Shown here: piece after piece, positions 11,191 through 23,379 of the stretch | Layout of the letters: each line of letters begins with the position of its first letter | How positions within the stretch are numbered: the first letter of the stretch is position 1 | Source of the DNA: Juglans regia | Taxonomy: Eukaryota > Streptophyta > Magnoliopsida > Fagales > Juglandaceae | Assembly (NCBI RefSeq): GCF_001411555.2 | Contig: NC_049912.1 | Coordinates: forward strand, 24,437,722 to 24,501,721 | Direction of reading: 5' to 3' | DNA: 64,000 nt | Translations under genes and position numbers: made by a program | Notes under the pieces: generated by a model | Told to the model about the DNA's origin: nothing | Database searches by the model: none | What the model saw: the letters and a program-made list of their open reading frames with translations, nothing else

Positions 11191-12386
11191 AAACACAGAA
11201 ACCAGTCATAGATCTTCGGATATCTGGGTGATTTTCCCAATCTGAATCACATAAACCCTTTAACTGAAAACTAAAGAAAATCTGAGAAAGAAGCAGCTAG
11301 CAGCAGAAAGATTAGACTATATCGGTTGATCTAGAAACTGGCTAAGAAAGTGAACCGAGTACGAGAAGTCTGTCTGGTCTTGTGATTGTCAAATGAAGGA
11401 GTCTCCCTACAATTATTCTATAAGAACTCGGGTCTGGAAGTTTGGATAGGACTATTATCAGGTGTGTGGTGCCAGTCGATGGGTTCCAAGTATATCGCTT
11501 CCATCACAAAAGGGGTTGGCTTGAAAAATCAGGAAAGCCAACTTCTATATGCAAATTGTAGTAGCTTTTGTGGATGCACTTCTCCATTTTAGCATACAGA
11601 GAATTGAAACTGGATTCTGCATATTCCATCTTTGCATGCAAACGTTGTATTCCCCTATCTACCAGAGACTTGCTTTTGTAGATTTAATTATTTATAGTAT
11701 CCTTGTGCAGACCCAAAAATGCTCGCTCGTGTTTACTTTTAAGCAAGCAAGCCGGCAGGCACGTGATCACTGAAAATAGTCTTGCTTATTTTCAACCAAA
11801 CATAAATCTGTATCGTTGTATGGAGAGGAGGGCTACAGTGGTCAGCTCTGAGCTTTGCAAATCCAATACAAAAGCATATTAAGCTAATGGCCTAACTGTT
11901 TTACCATGTCTCCTAAAAGGCTCACTAAAAAAAGCAAGTAATTTCAGAGCTTTGAAGCTTTCTGAAATACTGTTTCCACAAAGTGAAAGAATTACAGGGT
12001 ATGAATCCTTGGGGAAATCCCCTCTTCTTTTCTTGTCACCTCCACTGTGCACAGGATCTTTGCAAATACATGGATTTGTGTTTAATTGAAAAGGAAAGAG
12101 GACCTTCAACATTAACAAAAAAAGAAAAAAAACAGGCTAAATAAAACCAAGAGAAAACGTACATATTAATATTATTCTAACGGGAGTGATGCTTTTCATC
12201 ATGTACAAATTCTTTCAAGAGACAAACCTTGAGCTCTTGATCATTCCAATTCCAACACCTAGAACTCTAACTGAATAGTCATATGCACATAGATGATAGA
12301 TCGCACCCATGTTCGCCTTCTTCTCCTCCTCCTCATCATCATATAGCTCAAACACATGAAATTAAAATCCACTCGCTGCAAATCCA
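11191..12386. other. intergenic between Copia relic and CIPK; CIPK 3' flank
   Basis: No coding region is recognised. The part nearest 12386 is the 3' untranslated and terminator side of the minus-strand kinase gene. The rest may include further Copia sequence that is too decayed to recognise. Confidence 0.35.
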
Positions 12387-13682
12387 TTAACCATCTCCAC
12401 CATTACGGTTACCGTTGTGCCAAGAAATAACAATGTCTTGAAGCCCAGCCTCCAAATCTCCCCACTGATTAAGCTCCTCAAACTCCACCCCACCTTCGAT
12501 CACCTTAACCTCCGCCAACACCAGCTCCGGCGTGATTGCCAACACCCCAACGAACAAAACCACCTTCCCTTTCCCCAACCCTACTTTACACCCACCTTTC
12601 CCTTCCTGGACTTTGTACCCTAATCTCCCACCCACCTCCCTCACTCTCTCCATCACCACTTCCCCGGATTCTTTCGACGTAAACCTCTTCTCTTTCCCAC
12701 CACGTGTCGTCGTTTCGAACAGCCCCGATAAGTCCAACCCCGACGACAAAGATATTATATCGAAAGCGTTCATGCTTGTGAGCATGTCACATTTGCAGTT
12801 ACTGGCTGAATCGAATAGACTGATCTGGTTTTGGTTTCTCTCTCGTAAGGACTTCTTGAACCATGCGTTTTGCATGAGGCCTTCCATACTCATTCTCGTG
12901 TCTGGGTTCGGATCGAGGAGCTGAAAGATCACGTGTCGCGCCGGCTTGGAAAACCAGGCTGGGAAATGATAGTCTCGCCGGTGAATCTTCTTGTACATAT
13001 TCACGAGGTTGCTATCGTCGAATGGGAGGTAACCGGCAAGGAACACGTACAGGATGACCCCGCAAGACCAAGCGTCGGCTTTGGAACCGTCGTATCCACG
13101 CCGGCAGACGACCTCGGGGGCTGTGTAAGCAGGGGTCCCGCACGCCGTGTGGAGCAACCCGTTCTTGAGCTGCTCCGGGAGAGCCGAGAGTCCGAAGTCC
13201 GAGACCTTCAGGTTACCGTCTTTGTCGAGGAGGAGGTTCTGGGGCTTCAAGTCGCGGTGGGCTACGCCGTTTTGGTGGCAGAAATGCAGCGCCGAGACCA
13301 GCTGCTGGAAGTACCGTCTCGCCGACGGCTCGGCAAGCTTGCCGCGGCGAGAGATCTTGGAGAAGAGCTCTCCGCCCGTGGCAAGTTCGACGACGAGGTA
13401 GATCTTGGTCTTGGTGGCCATGACCTCGAGAATCTTGAGGATGTTAGGGTGGTCCTGAAGGCGGCGCATGGCCATGATCTCTCGGATTATCCGCGGTTCC
13501 ATGGCAGCATCGACGGTCTTGGACTTGTCGATGACCTTAACGGCCACGGCCGTGTCGTCCACCATGGACCGTGCCTGGTACACCTTGGCGAAGCTTCCAC
13601 GTCCTAGTAGACGGCCCAATTGGTACTTCCCGAGGATGGTGGTGGGTGGCGATGGCGGTGGGACCGGGACCCCTGGCTCCAT
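12387..13682 (-). CDS. CIPK: CBL-interacting protein kinase (CIPK4/CIPK7 clade), intronless
   Basis: A Ser/Thr kinase of the SnRK3 family that binds CBL calcium sensors and phosphorylates ion transporters and other targets at membranes. The 431-residue protein has a kinase domain at about 20-275: glycine loop GRGSFAKV (27-34), catalytic Lys49, HRD with Asp144, DFG at 162-164, TAPE at 187-190. It also has the NAF/FISL motif [20 protein letters not shown] at 304-323, which docks the CBL partner, and a C-terminal regulatory domain in which a PPI motif is plausible. Length is normal for the family. The single-exon structure fits the intronless CIPK clade, and the start is the first ATG, 73 bases below a TATA box. 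GC content is higher than its surroundings. CIPK4 and CIPK7 are my closest recalled relatives; I cannot separate them without an alignment. Confidence 0.95.
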   Translation of the reverse strand: MEPGVPVPPPSPPTTILGKYQLGRLLGRGSFAKVYQARSMVDDTAVAVKVIDKSKTVDAAMEPRIIREIMAMRRLQDHPNILKILEVMATKTKIYLVVELATGGELFSKISRRGKLAEPSARRYFQQLVSALHFCHQNGVAHRDLKPQNLLLDKDGNLKVSDFGLSALPEQLKNGLLHTACGTPAYTAPEVVCRRGYDGSKADAWSCGVILYVFLAGYLPFDDSNLVNMYKKIHRRDYHFPAWFSKPARHVIFQLLDPNPDTRMSMEGLMQNAWFKKSLRERNQNQISLFDSASNCKCDMLTSMNAFDIISLSSGLDLSGLFETTTRGGKEKRFTSKESGEVVMERVREVGGRLGYKVQEGKGGCKVGLGKGKVVLFVGVLAITPELVLAEVKVIEGGVEFEELNQWGDLEAGLQDIVISWHNGNRNGGDG

Positions 13683-13754
13683 AGCTATTGGCTAGAGGGG
13701 TTGGAGGAAGAGAGAGAAGCAACTTCCAACACCAAAAGAGTTTGGTGTGTTTCC

Positions 13755-13764
13755 TTATTTATAG
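13755..13764 (-). promoter_or_regulatory. TATA box of the CIPK gene
   Basis: The minus strand reads CTATAAATAA, 73-82 bases upstream of the CIPK start codon. It would give a short leader of roughly 45 bases. This is inferred from position and sequence only. Confidence 0.65.
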
Positions 13765-14321
13765 TCTACAGATCGATGACCAATTGGCTACCCACTGCCG
13801 TATCTGTATTTTTCTTTCAAACTTTGTTTTTTATTAATTCGGAAATTTGATAATATTATATTAAAGAGTAATGCAGAAAAGTTATTATAGTAACGTATAT
13901 TTTATATTCACTACATGGTTACTTTTAATTGATTGTTCTCAATACTCATTTAGAAAGATATGTGATCTAGATGATGTCATATTATGTGTACAAAATAGAT
14001 ACTGATAATAGTAACTTCTATCTATATTTATTCTATATTAAATAGTGATAATTGATAGTGTGTTCCAATATTAAATATAGTGGATTATAGTAATTTTTTA
14101 TTTTTATTTTTAATTTTGAAATATATATAGATAATCATTATCCCTGATCTCGAACCTTTGTTTCTATCCACATGAAGTAAAATAGTTGTATTTCTATTTC
14201 TCTCAAGATTGTGAATGGAGTTTTTAATATCCATATTTTGGGATGACAGTCATTTTTTTTTTTTAGAATTATTTTCGCCCTCCATAAACTCACTTTGGAT
14301 GATCCTGCTGTATCTTGATAA
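13765..14321. other. CIPK upstream region
   Basis: AT-rich upstream DNA of the kinase gene, with no other gene. The proximal part should hold its promoter; no element beyond the TATA box stands out. It ends at a Harbinger-type MITE. Confidence 0.4.
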
Positions 14322-14525
14322 GACTAGAAGTTTGGATTCGAAGATGACTTAAGATGATTTGAGATGAGTTGAGATGAGCTGAGATGGATTGTGAATAGTA
14401 ATGAGATGAGTTGTGAATAGTAGTGAGATTTATGAGTTAAAGTTGCTGAATAGTAGTGAGATGAGTTGAGATGAGCTGAGATGAGCTGAGATGAGCTGAG
14501 ATCACTTACGAATCCAAACGAGTCC
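14322..14525. mobile_element. Harbinger-type MITE, same family as 2387-2579, TAA target duplication
   Basis: It starts GACTAGAAGTTTGGATTCG and ends CGAATCCAAACGAGTCC. TAA flanks it at 14319-14321 and 14526-14528. The 204-bp body is built from repeated GAGATGAGCT/GAGATGAGTT words with TGAATAGTA, the reverse of the words in the 2387 copy, so it is inserted in the opposite orientation. Confidence 0.75.
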
Positions 14526-14699
14526 TAACTCGACCTTGATCTCTATCTTTTTTGGTATTTTTTATCATCTTTGTGTCGTATGCTTGTTACGTAAAGTTAC
14601 ATTTACCAAAAAAAAAATATCAATTGCCCATAGAAAAAAGAAAAAAGAAAAAAGTGTGATAGACATAAAAAAAATTACATAAAAATAGACTTCTAAAAT

Positions 14700-14880
14700 C
14701 CTTAAGAATTGTTGCAAGTGGTAAAGACTTTGAGTTTGAAGGTATGTTTCTCCAAGATCTAAGATTCAAATTTTATTGGGTGTAAATAATTTATAAGGAC
14801 TATCAGAATTTTTTCATTCAATTACTCAAGATGCATTTGTGAGAAATTTTTTGCCGAGGGCTTATGCATCTCAAAATTAG
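14700..14880 (+). mobile_element. possible SINE
   Basis: TTGCAAGTGGTAAAGAC fits a pol III A box, and AAGATTCAAATTTT about 50 bases on resembles a degraded B box. GTATGTTTCTCCAAGATC between them is typical of plant SINE heads. The tail and target duplication are not clear. Confidence 0.3.
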
Positions 14881-17800
14881 TCTGGATGTTGTTCCTAGAC
14901 ACCTAATGTCAATAAAAAAAAATTTATAAATTGACGTGACTTAATTTAATTTATTATATATTTTACAATAAAAATAACTTTACAATTTAGTATACTACAT
15001 CAAGACATGTTATTTTGTAGATTTCTTTTTATATAATCTATTTACGGTTAAAGTATTTTTAAAAAAAATTATATTGTTTTGAAAATATGATGTTTAATAG
15101 TAAAGTTTATACAATCAAGTTGAGGATTACTAGATATCATATTTGTTAGCAAAACAAGGAGTTAGTATAAAATGTAAGACGGTTATGCAAAATTTTAGAA
15201 TTTAAATCCATTGAAAATTCAGATTTTTAAATATATATATATATATATATATAATACTTATGAAATTACACAATGATGTTAACCAATTGTGAAATAAATA
15301 AACATAATAATTATATTCCTATTTATCTATTTATCATTAAAAAGGGAAAGTAGGGGGAGGGGACACATCAACAAAGTGAACAAAAATCATAGTATTCCCA
15401 GGGCAATAAATAAATAACAAAATCATTAGTAACATGCGAAGCAAAGAGAAAAGGAGAGATTTTCTCTCAAATTGCACGACATGATTCGTTGAATATGCGA
15501 AGCATCTACTCTCGAGGATCAACTGGGTATCACTGGCCGTTGTCAATACGTGTTTTACTGACCATTTTTGGTCAAACTTGGCACCAGAAAGTCGGTCAAA
15601 TCAGCAGCCACCGGTGAACCGTCTCTCTCCTCCTACTTTCTCCCAAATTTCACGCGGTCCATCGCGGAAATTGCACCTTTTTTTTTTTTCAATTTTTTGT
15701 TCTCATTTGGCATCAATAATAAAATTATTATATTGTTTATATACAGTTCATTATAATGATTTTATAAAGAGTAATGATATATATATAATTTTTTTATAAT
15801 TTTTTATACAATCATATTTTAACAATTTATAAGTTTTATTATTCATTATCTTCACACACTACACACTATACACCATATTTTTTCTTTAATTTTTTTAATT
15901 TTTTTGGTTTTATTCTTCTTAAACTAATTAAATTTTTATACTCATCATCCATATATCACATATTTAGTAAGAAAAAATATAAAGAAATATAGTGTGTGAT
16001 GTGTGGGGATGATAAATATAATTTTTCATTAAGTAAATAAAGATTATTTAAGTATTTTTTATAAACATGGTATCTTCATTTTATTATACTAAATCATATA
16101 GTTAGAATTACTTGCACGAGTACCAATTTTAATTGAGTTACATTTTATGATTTTATGATAAGATGGAGTGCCATGTATTTGTATTTCAAGACTATCTAAT
16201 AATTTTTTTAAAAAAAGTTTAGAGTTTGCCACACACCAATACAGTTTTTTTTTTTTTTTCTTTTTAATTACATTTGTATTTATTTAGGCAACCACTTAAT
16301 AATGTTTTAACTGCTTTTTAATTTTCCAGGATTTTACTAGAAAAAATAATTTTATCAATTTGTTCATGAGCTATTTTATTTTGACAAAATAAATTATTTA
16401 TATTATATACTCTAGATTTATCCGCAAATTTTGAAAAGGTAAATTTGAGTTTTTTATATTCTTATTTAAAAACGATACTTTTATTAAAAAGATAATAAAA
16501 CACGAAAATTTTCAAACTTATAGAAGTTCAAACTAATGGTATTGTTTTTATTAAAAACTAATGCAATTAAGATTTATATAAGGACAATACTAGAGTCACT
16601 ACTTGGAGCTTCCACGGGCTCTAGCATATGTTTTTTTAAGTTATATTTTACATAGCTTTTTTTAACACTTTTAAAAAATAAAAAAATTCCAACATAATTA
16701 AAAAACGTTTTCTTAATCATAAAATAAAAAAATTATTAAAAAAATATTTCATTAATCATGAAATAAAATGAAAAATAAAAAAATCTCAATAAGAAGACTA
16801 ATATTTTTTTATGATTTATATTTTACTTTGTGATTAAAAAAATATTTTTTAATAATGTGGAGCTCCCAACGGGAAATAATGTGGTGTGGATAAATAACTT
16901 ACACTCTTCAATGTTTTAGCTTGAAGCATTAAATTTGACGGCTAAAAAAGCTACCACGTGGAAAACTAGTTACCTATGCTTGCAGAACTGGGTCCACCAG
17001 AGAAGTCAAAGGTTCCGAGCATTGACTGATTGAGAACGCGCGATGCTCTACTCGCATTAAAATTAAAAAATAAAAATAATTGATGACTTTTTCATCAATC
17101 AATTGTATATAACACAGCCCTACCAAAAAAAAAAAAAAAAAAAAAGGCCGTTATAAATCAAGATATTCAATACGAAATAGCCCAACTGCCTTAACTGTCA
17201 ATGTTGTAATCTTCGATTTCGATTTTCGATCTTCGATTTCGTGCTTTAAACGATAAGTGCAGGGGTTGGATGCTCCTGACCTTTCTGTACGACAGTATGT
17301 TCCAAATTAGATCAGATGTTGTCCATAAATGCGATATACCTCTTCTTTAAGCCCAATTTTCAGTTCTTCATAATCGATGGAATGAACCTTTATTTCATTT
17401 TCCTTCCCTTATGAATGGTTGCTACCTTAGATAACGCCTATAGTTAAGTACAAGAATAATGTTTTCTTTCATTTTTTAATATTGTCATTTTTTGGGTAAT
17501 TGTTGTACATTTTAAATGATTTTATGCGTTGAGTCATTTAGACTGTAATCAGTTACAAAAATATTATCTTACAGATATAAGCGAGAATAATAAAATTAAA
17601 GTGTAATTAAAAATAATCTCTTAATGCAAATTACAAAACACAAAGTTGATAAGAGTACTTTTTATGCAAATTATTTATAGAATATCCCAATTTATTAGCT
17701 CATGGATGATGCGTGATGCCTCTCTCACGAGTGGCCAATTAGGTAGTGATTTGTGATGAAGGTGGCGCTTACATCATGAAAACTAAGTTTTATCAGTAAA

Positions 17801-18650
17801 AATATCTAAATAAAGTATGTGTATATATATAGATAGTAAAATGCAAGTGGGAGTTTTATACTCTAATTTGAGCCATAGACGACTCTCTCTCTCTCTCTTT
17901 TATTTTTTATGATGGATTTCTTGGCCGGTTTTGTAATTTGTTTTGTTAGAAGAAGACGTACTAAACTAAACAAGGAGCTTAAAGTAAAGCCATTTTAGGC
18001 AAAGTAGAATATACGGATTTCAATTCCAATTACATTGATGATAAATTAAATATATCTTAATAATAAAAAAATGTTTTTATTTATCTTAAATTTTATAAAT
18101 ATCAATCATATCAATCTACGTTTATATTTTAAATAACTCTAATTAATCTATATACTTAATTTAAAATATGATATATTAGTTGATATAATTAAACATGATC
18201 GTAAATAATATTTCCATTTTGTCAACATCTCTGACGGAAATATTGGGCATTGTGAGCGAATCATAGAATATCATTTTTACACGATTATTATATAATCGAT
18301 CTACCTAATATTGGTAATTTGTAATAATTAATTAATATTCTTCTTTCAAACATATCGGACATCACATGATGAGATGAAAAAACAGTTTGATAAATTTATT
18401 AAAACCCGACATTTTCTCAACGGCGGCCTTTCAACACTTCCATCTGACCTTCCATATAATTAATATTTTATTACAGTTCTTCTATATACAGTCTTTAGAT
18501 ATAATCGACGTGCAGTCGTCCATGTCACGTCAAATTTAAAATGAATTATTCCTCTCTCATCAGCTCGGTCTTTCTCTCTCACCAACTCCAACAACTCGGT
18601 CTGTTCCTCTCATTAGCTCGGTCTCTCTCATCAAGTATCTCCATATTAAT
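14881..18650. other. AT-rich intergenic region with MITE relics
   Basis: No gene seen. It contains an AT run at about 15231-15253 and a family D fold-back element at about 15775-16030 (CACACACTACACACTATACACC paired with GTGTGTGATGTGTGGGGATG). A MITE-like unit at about 16585-16880 has GGAGCTTCCACGGG and GGAGCTCCCAACGGG near its ends. There is an A tract at 17127-17145 and CTTCGATTTCGAT repeats near 17212-17240. Confidence 0.45.
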
Positions 18651-18832
18651 CATATTCGCACGCTATTTACACTAAGCGTTTACAATAAACGTTTTTCATT
18701 TTATTATCTTTCTCAAAAACAACCCTTTAGAAATCCGCAGCCATATTCGCACGCCATTTACACCAAGCGCTTGTAATAAAACGTTTTTCATTTTATTATC
18801 TTTCTTGAAAACAACCATTTAGAAATCCACGT
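18651..18832. repeat. 91-bp tandem duplication
   Basis: The unit beginning CATATTCGCACGC at 18651 recurs at 18742. Shared blocks include ACGTTTTTCATTTTATTATC and AACAACC-TTTAGAAATCC. About ten differences separate the copies, so the event is older than the perfect duplication at 824-961. Confidence 0.85.
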
Positions 18833-20959
18833 TTCATCCATCGTAATATAATCCTTAATTTGTCTTATTCCTTCTTTTTTTTTCTAGCGTTGGAAATATT
18901 AAAAAAAAACAACAAATAATGGTTTTGGAAGTTATTGTTGACCTCATGTAAACTATAATATATGGGGAATAATTATCTAAATTAATATGGGTCTAATTAA
19001 TTAAAAAATGGGAATTTTATATTCAATTATGAGCAACAAACATTGCCTTTTTTTAATGGATTAAATGGACGGCATAATTCATTTAATTTTTGGACCACTC
19101 ACAACACTTTATTAGGTTAGATGCCAATGGGACTCGTTGGATAACTAGAAAGAGAGTATTACGTTTGCATATCAATTTCAGGCCGTTAGATCAACCACGT
19201 GTACACTTAATTATTGGGCAAGAAGACAAGTCAAGTACAAAAGAATACATGCATGGAGCTTGAAGGAAAACCATTTACTGTAAAAAATATCTGGAGGAGG
19301 CAGATACTTAAATCAGGTAAAAAAAAAAAAAAAATTGGGATTGATTTTGGTGGGATATTTTGGGAGATGTTTGAACTTCTACGGAACGGAACAAAAGCTA
19401 TCTTCGTCGCTTTCCATTACCTAAAAAATGTGTTTTAACTTTGAGCAAATCTTGTGCAGCTGCTTCCATATTTTGGGCAACTTTAGGACTAGTTCTCAAA
19501 ACAATGACCCTTTAAATCGATATATAGATTAAATTATTAATAATGTTATGTATAATCGTTGAGTGATCGGATAAGTGTTGTGTAGTCACTTTGAAAAAGA
19601 GTGAGATCTATTGTTAAAAAATTAATTTATTTTCATGTAGATATTGTATTTATTCACTTTTTTCAAAGTGATTACACGACATTTACGCATTCACAATTGC
19701 AACTATCATTTCTCATAAATTATATTTTGGGCTCGTATGGATTTCTCAATTTATCATTTTTCTTTCATTTCTTGAAATAAATCACCATTTTGTTCAAGAA
19801 AAATGTTAAATATATTCATAAAAGATTTACATATCCCATATGTGACCTTTTCAATTTTTTTTCATGTTTTTTTAATGAAAATGGTGTACAGATGAAAAAA
19901 TCAAGTAAATATGTAAAATTTTTGTGAGTACAGTTAGCATTGTTATTTTGTTCATTGTCAAATGAATAAACAAAATAGACATAGCATTAATGAAGACAAC
20001 ATCTTAAATGATGAGGGGTGAATGTGGGTGATAGAAGAGAAAAACCTTCACCCCCTCCAGCACCCCGAAGGAATTGGGAGGTGGTTAGAGCATGAACGAT
20101 CTTATAAAGATTTTATAAGAGATTTTCACAAAAATTAATATGATTTTTTATGATATATCAGATCTATTTTATAATTACATTTATCATATCAAGCTAGTCA
20201 CATCAATATGTAAATTTATTTTTATAAAATTTTTTTGTGACTGAAGTATTTTTCTTAAGAACTTAAAAGGGTGGATCAAGCACTCCAAATGGATGAATCT
20301 ATAATTTGACAGTTGAGATTTAAATTTTAAAATTTATTTCGTATATAATATATAATGTAAATATTTTTAAATATAATTATTCAATGATATGGGCACCTTA
20401 TGCCAGGTGGCCGATGCTTTAGCCACCACGTGACAATTTCATAATTGGGAACGTTGGTAAGGAATGTTGTCTTTCATTTCGTTCAGAGTTTTGTTACACA
20501 ACTTCTCAAACCTTTACATATTATATTATTTTAAATTTTTGAAATTTTTTAATATTTTTTTTAGTTTATTTTTTTAAAACTAATTCAATTCTTCTATTCA
20601 TTATTCATATATTAAATATTTAATAAATAAAAAAATTGAAAAAAGTGTAATATGTGAAGATTGTGTAAATTTTTTCTTCCGTTCATCTAGTTTTGCATGA
20701 GAAATCGTTATGTTTTTCTTTAGAATTTTGCTACACCCATCGAGATTGTAGTCTGATGATGACCCCAATAAGATCATTTGGCCTTTTTGTTTATTTTTAT
20801 TCATTTTTTATACTCTTACATATTTAAAAAAAATTCACAACATCATTTAAAAACATTTTAAAAAAAAAGTCCGGACCATGTTGGTTTCTTTTCTTTAATC
20901 AATTGTCTATAATTATTTTGTTTTCTAATTATAAGGAGATTATTTTGGAGATGTATTGC
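18833..20959. other. AT-rich intergenic region with three MITE copies
   Basis: No gene seen. Family B fold-back at about 19515-19722 (GTGTTGTGTAGTCACTTTGAAA paired with TTTCAAAGTGATTACACGAC). Family C copy at about 20085-20265. Family D copy at about 20485-20700 (TTGTTACACAACTTCTC paired with GAAGATTGTGTAAATT). The remainder is AT-rich. Confidence 0.45.
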
Positions 20960-21843
20960 GTTCTCATCGATTTTTTTTTTTTTTTTTTGAAAATAAACCT
21001 CCTTGTATTCAATTCAAATTGTAACTGTATTACAATACATTTTGTCTATCTTTAATTGATTCGTAATATACCCAGGACCCTCCTCAATCCAATACAAATC
21101 ACTCACCCCATGTATAGCCCCTTTTGCAAGTTGATGAGCCACCTCGTTTCCCTCTCTGTGAGTAAAGCCAATTTTCCACTCTGGATAGTGCCTCAGCTTC
21201 TGTTGCAGGTCTTCCACCAGCTGACCCAGACTTGAGTCATTCCTCTCTCCCATCTTCACGGCATCAATCACACTCTTTGCATCCCCTTCAATTATGACCT
21301 TTCTCACTCCCAAATCTTCACATAAAACCATAGCCTCCCACATGGCAGAACACTCAGCCCCAAAAGCACCTATGATAGCTTCTCTGCTAATTGATACTGC
21401 AGCCAACACCTCACCTCTTCCATCTCTTATGATCACTCCAATACCCATCTTTTTTGAAGGCACATTAACAGCTGCATCAAAATTAGCCTTTAAGATCATA
21501 TCCCCAGGTTTCTTCCATCCCCTATCACAGTTAATACCATCAACTGCTATTCCTGGGTTTATTTCCTTCTCTTTCTTCCTACTAGCCCGATTGAATTCCT
21601 CATATTCTTCTACTGACCACTGAATCACCCTTGCTGGGCTTGCAAATTTTCTCTCAAAGACCACTTTATTTATTCTATGCCATATATTCCTCATTATTAT
21701 TGCCAACTTCTCTATGCTTTCCATCGTGAGTTTGCTGTACAATTCCATCTATAACTGGAAAAAACTTTCCACACCCACTCTCCATTTTTGCACTGGGCTT
21801 CCCTTCTCTGCCCACACATCTGTGGCTGCTCGTTTTCATCGAT
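20960..21843 (-). mobile_element. 5'-truncated LINE insertion with poly-A tail and 12-bp target duplication
   Basis: On the minus strand the insertion begins in the middle of a LINE reading frame at 21831 and ends in a poly-A tract, seen as a T run just after 20971. The flanks GTTCTCATCGAT (20960-20971) and GTTTTCATCGAT (21832-21843) match at 11 of 12 positions, the expected target-site duplication. This is a textbook target-primed, 5'-truncated copy. It ends about 450 bp before the PET100 start codon. Confidence 0.8.
21014..21831 (-). pseudogene. LINE reverse-transcriptase C-terminal region with RNase H domain
   Basis: The frame starts with AATDVWAEKGSPVQKW, hits a stop near the words SFFQL, and is then open for 244 codons (21748-21014). 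It carries the plant LINE linker (MRNIWHRINKVVFE) and an RNase H type 1 domain. NFDAAV holds the first acidic residue; ECSAMWEAM, IEGDAKSVIDAV and HREGNEVAHQLAKGA follow in the right order. Such a fragment makes no functional element. The long open frame suggests a fairly young insertion. Confidence 0.85.
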
Positions 21844-22001
21844 TATTACGCAGCGTAAACACAACATGGAAAATTAACCAATTGATAATTTCTTCAAAAT
21901 TAAGAATAAAATTGAGAACTCAACTCAAAAAACATTTTTTAAAGAAATGGATGGCCAGTGAATGATTTGTTGCAAAGTAATGGAAAGGAGTTTTAATTCG
22001 C

Positions 22002-22041
22002 AGCCCATGAAAGGCGGACTAGTCCTAAATTCTGAAGCCCA
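22002..22041 (+). promoter_or_regulatory. two site II elements upstream of PET100
   Basis: AGCCCA occurs at 22002-22007 and 22036-22041 (TGGGCT on the other strand), about 250-290 bases before the start codon. A telo-box-like TAGGGTTTT follows at about 22200. Site II plus telo-box is the known promoter signature of plant nuclear genes for mitochondrial respiratory components, which fits the downstream gene. Function here is inferred. Confidence 0.5.
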
Positions 22042-22289
22042 ATGCAGCTGTTAGGGCTAATCAGCCGACCCAAATTTCATAGGTAACGCTCCTAACGACC
22101 ACAATAGCTCCCAAGTTACCAAGGTCTCGCCTTCATCCCCGTTCCAGCGTCATTCGACTTGCAGTTCATCTCTCTGTCGCTCCCTCGGCGTAGAATTTCT
22201 AGGGTTTTGGCTTTGGGAGAAGATTTGCAGTTAAACTGAGGAGTACGTTTCCGTTTAGTTCAGGATCAATACTCTGTTAGGGGAAGAAA

Positions 22290-23379
22290 ATGTCTTCTTT
22301 GGGAACTTCCAAGGGAATACTTGAGATCGCCAAGTTCGGGATCTATGTGACCGTTCCCATCGTTCTTATGTATGCCTTCGCTAACAATACTAAGAATATT
22401 CAGAAATTCATGGGAAATGTAAGCCCCTACGCTCGCTCCATCTGTATTTTTTAAATTTTCTATCTATTTTCTGGGTCAGATTTTGATTAGTTTGTGTCAA
22501 TTCACTTGTGTCTAGTTTATGAATCTGTCATGTGTTTTGGGAGTTGTTATAATCTTTGATTATAGAGTATTATTAGGGATTTGTGATAGATGGTGCTGTT
22601 TGTGTTTTGAAAGTTGAAACCGGCAATTTCTGTTTATATATTATTTTACATGCAGTTTTTGTGGGTGGGTGCTTGTGTGGGTATATGTGTAATACAGACG
22701 TGGCGTGGAAACGAGCAACTAGCACGGCAGCTTGTATCATAGAAATGTTTTTGCATAATTTGCTAATAAGCCTTGGTTTAATATCAATGGAAAGATACAT
22801 AATCGTTTTCCGCAACACTTCTGGGAGAGATTGTAGGGTTATCCTATTGAGCTAATGAGCTTATTATGTTCTTTTATTTTCCAATTAAGGGCTGTTTTCA
22901 ATTTCAAATTTAAGAACATCAATATTCTACATCTTGATTATTGAGGTGCTGGAGTAGATTGCATTACCTCAACTGTGCCTTAAGATGGGGACCCATGGGT
23001 TGGAATTTGATTCAGTGAGTCCTCATGCAGCTGGAATTTCATATTCAGGTTGTTTGGAACCGTTTCATTTCATTATACCTACTAGTACATGAGCGGATCC
23101 TATGGGTGCTAGTCTTTTGTCCTTTTTTTTTTTTGATAAGTAGTCTTTTTGTCCTAATTTATTATGTGGTGTTTTATATCTACCCTTCCTTTTGGAGGGG
23201 TTGGGCTGTTGGGGTGGGATGCTTGTCTTGATCTAGCGCCAGTGGTCTAAATTATTGTTACTTGTTTTGGTGTGAAGCATTCTTATATAGTGTATCCCCC
23301 TGAGGGACCAAGGCCTCCGTCACCAGAGGAGCTAAGGGAGATGGCCCGTGAACTAGCCCGCAAGAACAAAAACCATTGA
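22290..23379 (+). CDS. PET100: PET100-like cytochrome c oxidase assembly protein, two exons
   Basis: A small protein expected to sit in the mitochondrial inner membrane and assist complex IV assembly. Exon 1 is 22290-22418 (43 codons, donor GTAAGC). Exon 2 is 23278-23379, ending in TGA. The 859-base intron is phase 0. The product has 76 residues: GILEIAKFGIYVTVPIVLMY holds the single membrane segment (about residues 12-29), then ANNTKNIQKFMG, then the conserved tail YPPEGPRPPSPEELREMARE followed by LARKNK. It matches the plant PET100 family (about 70-80 residues) in order and length. Exon 2 is too short to stand out as an open reading frame. The site II promoter elements agree with a mitochondrial role. 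No targeting peptide is visible, as is usual for this family. Confidence 0.85.

Noticed and set aside
12870..13607. 245-codon open frame on the plus strand opposite the CIPK gene
   Set aside because: A shadow of the GC-rich kinase frame on the other strand; no domain and no plausible protein composition.
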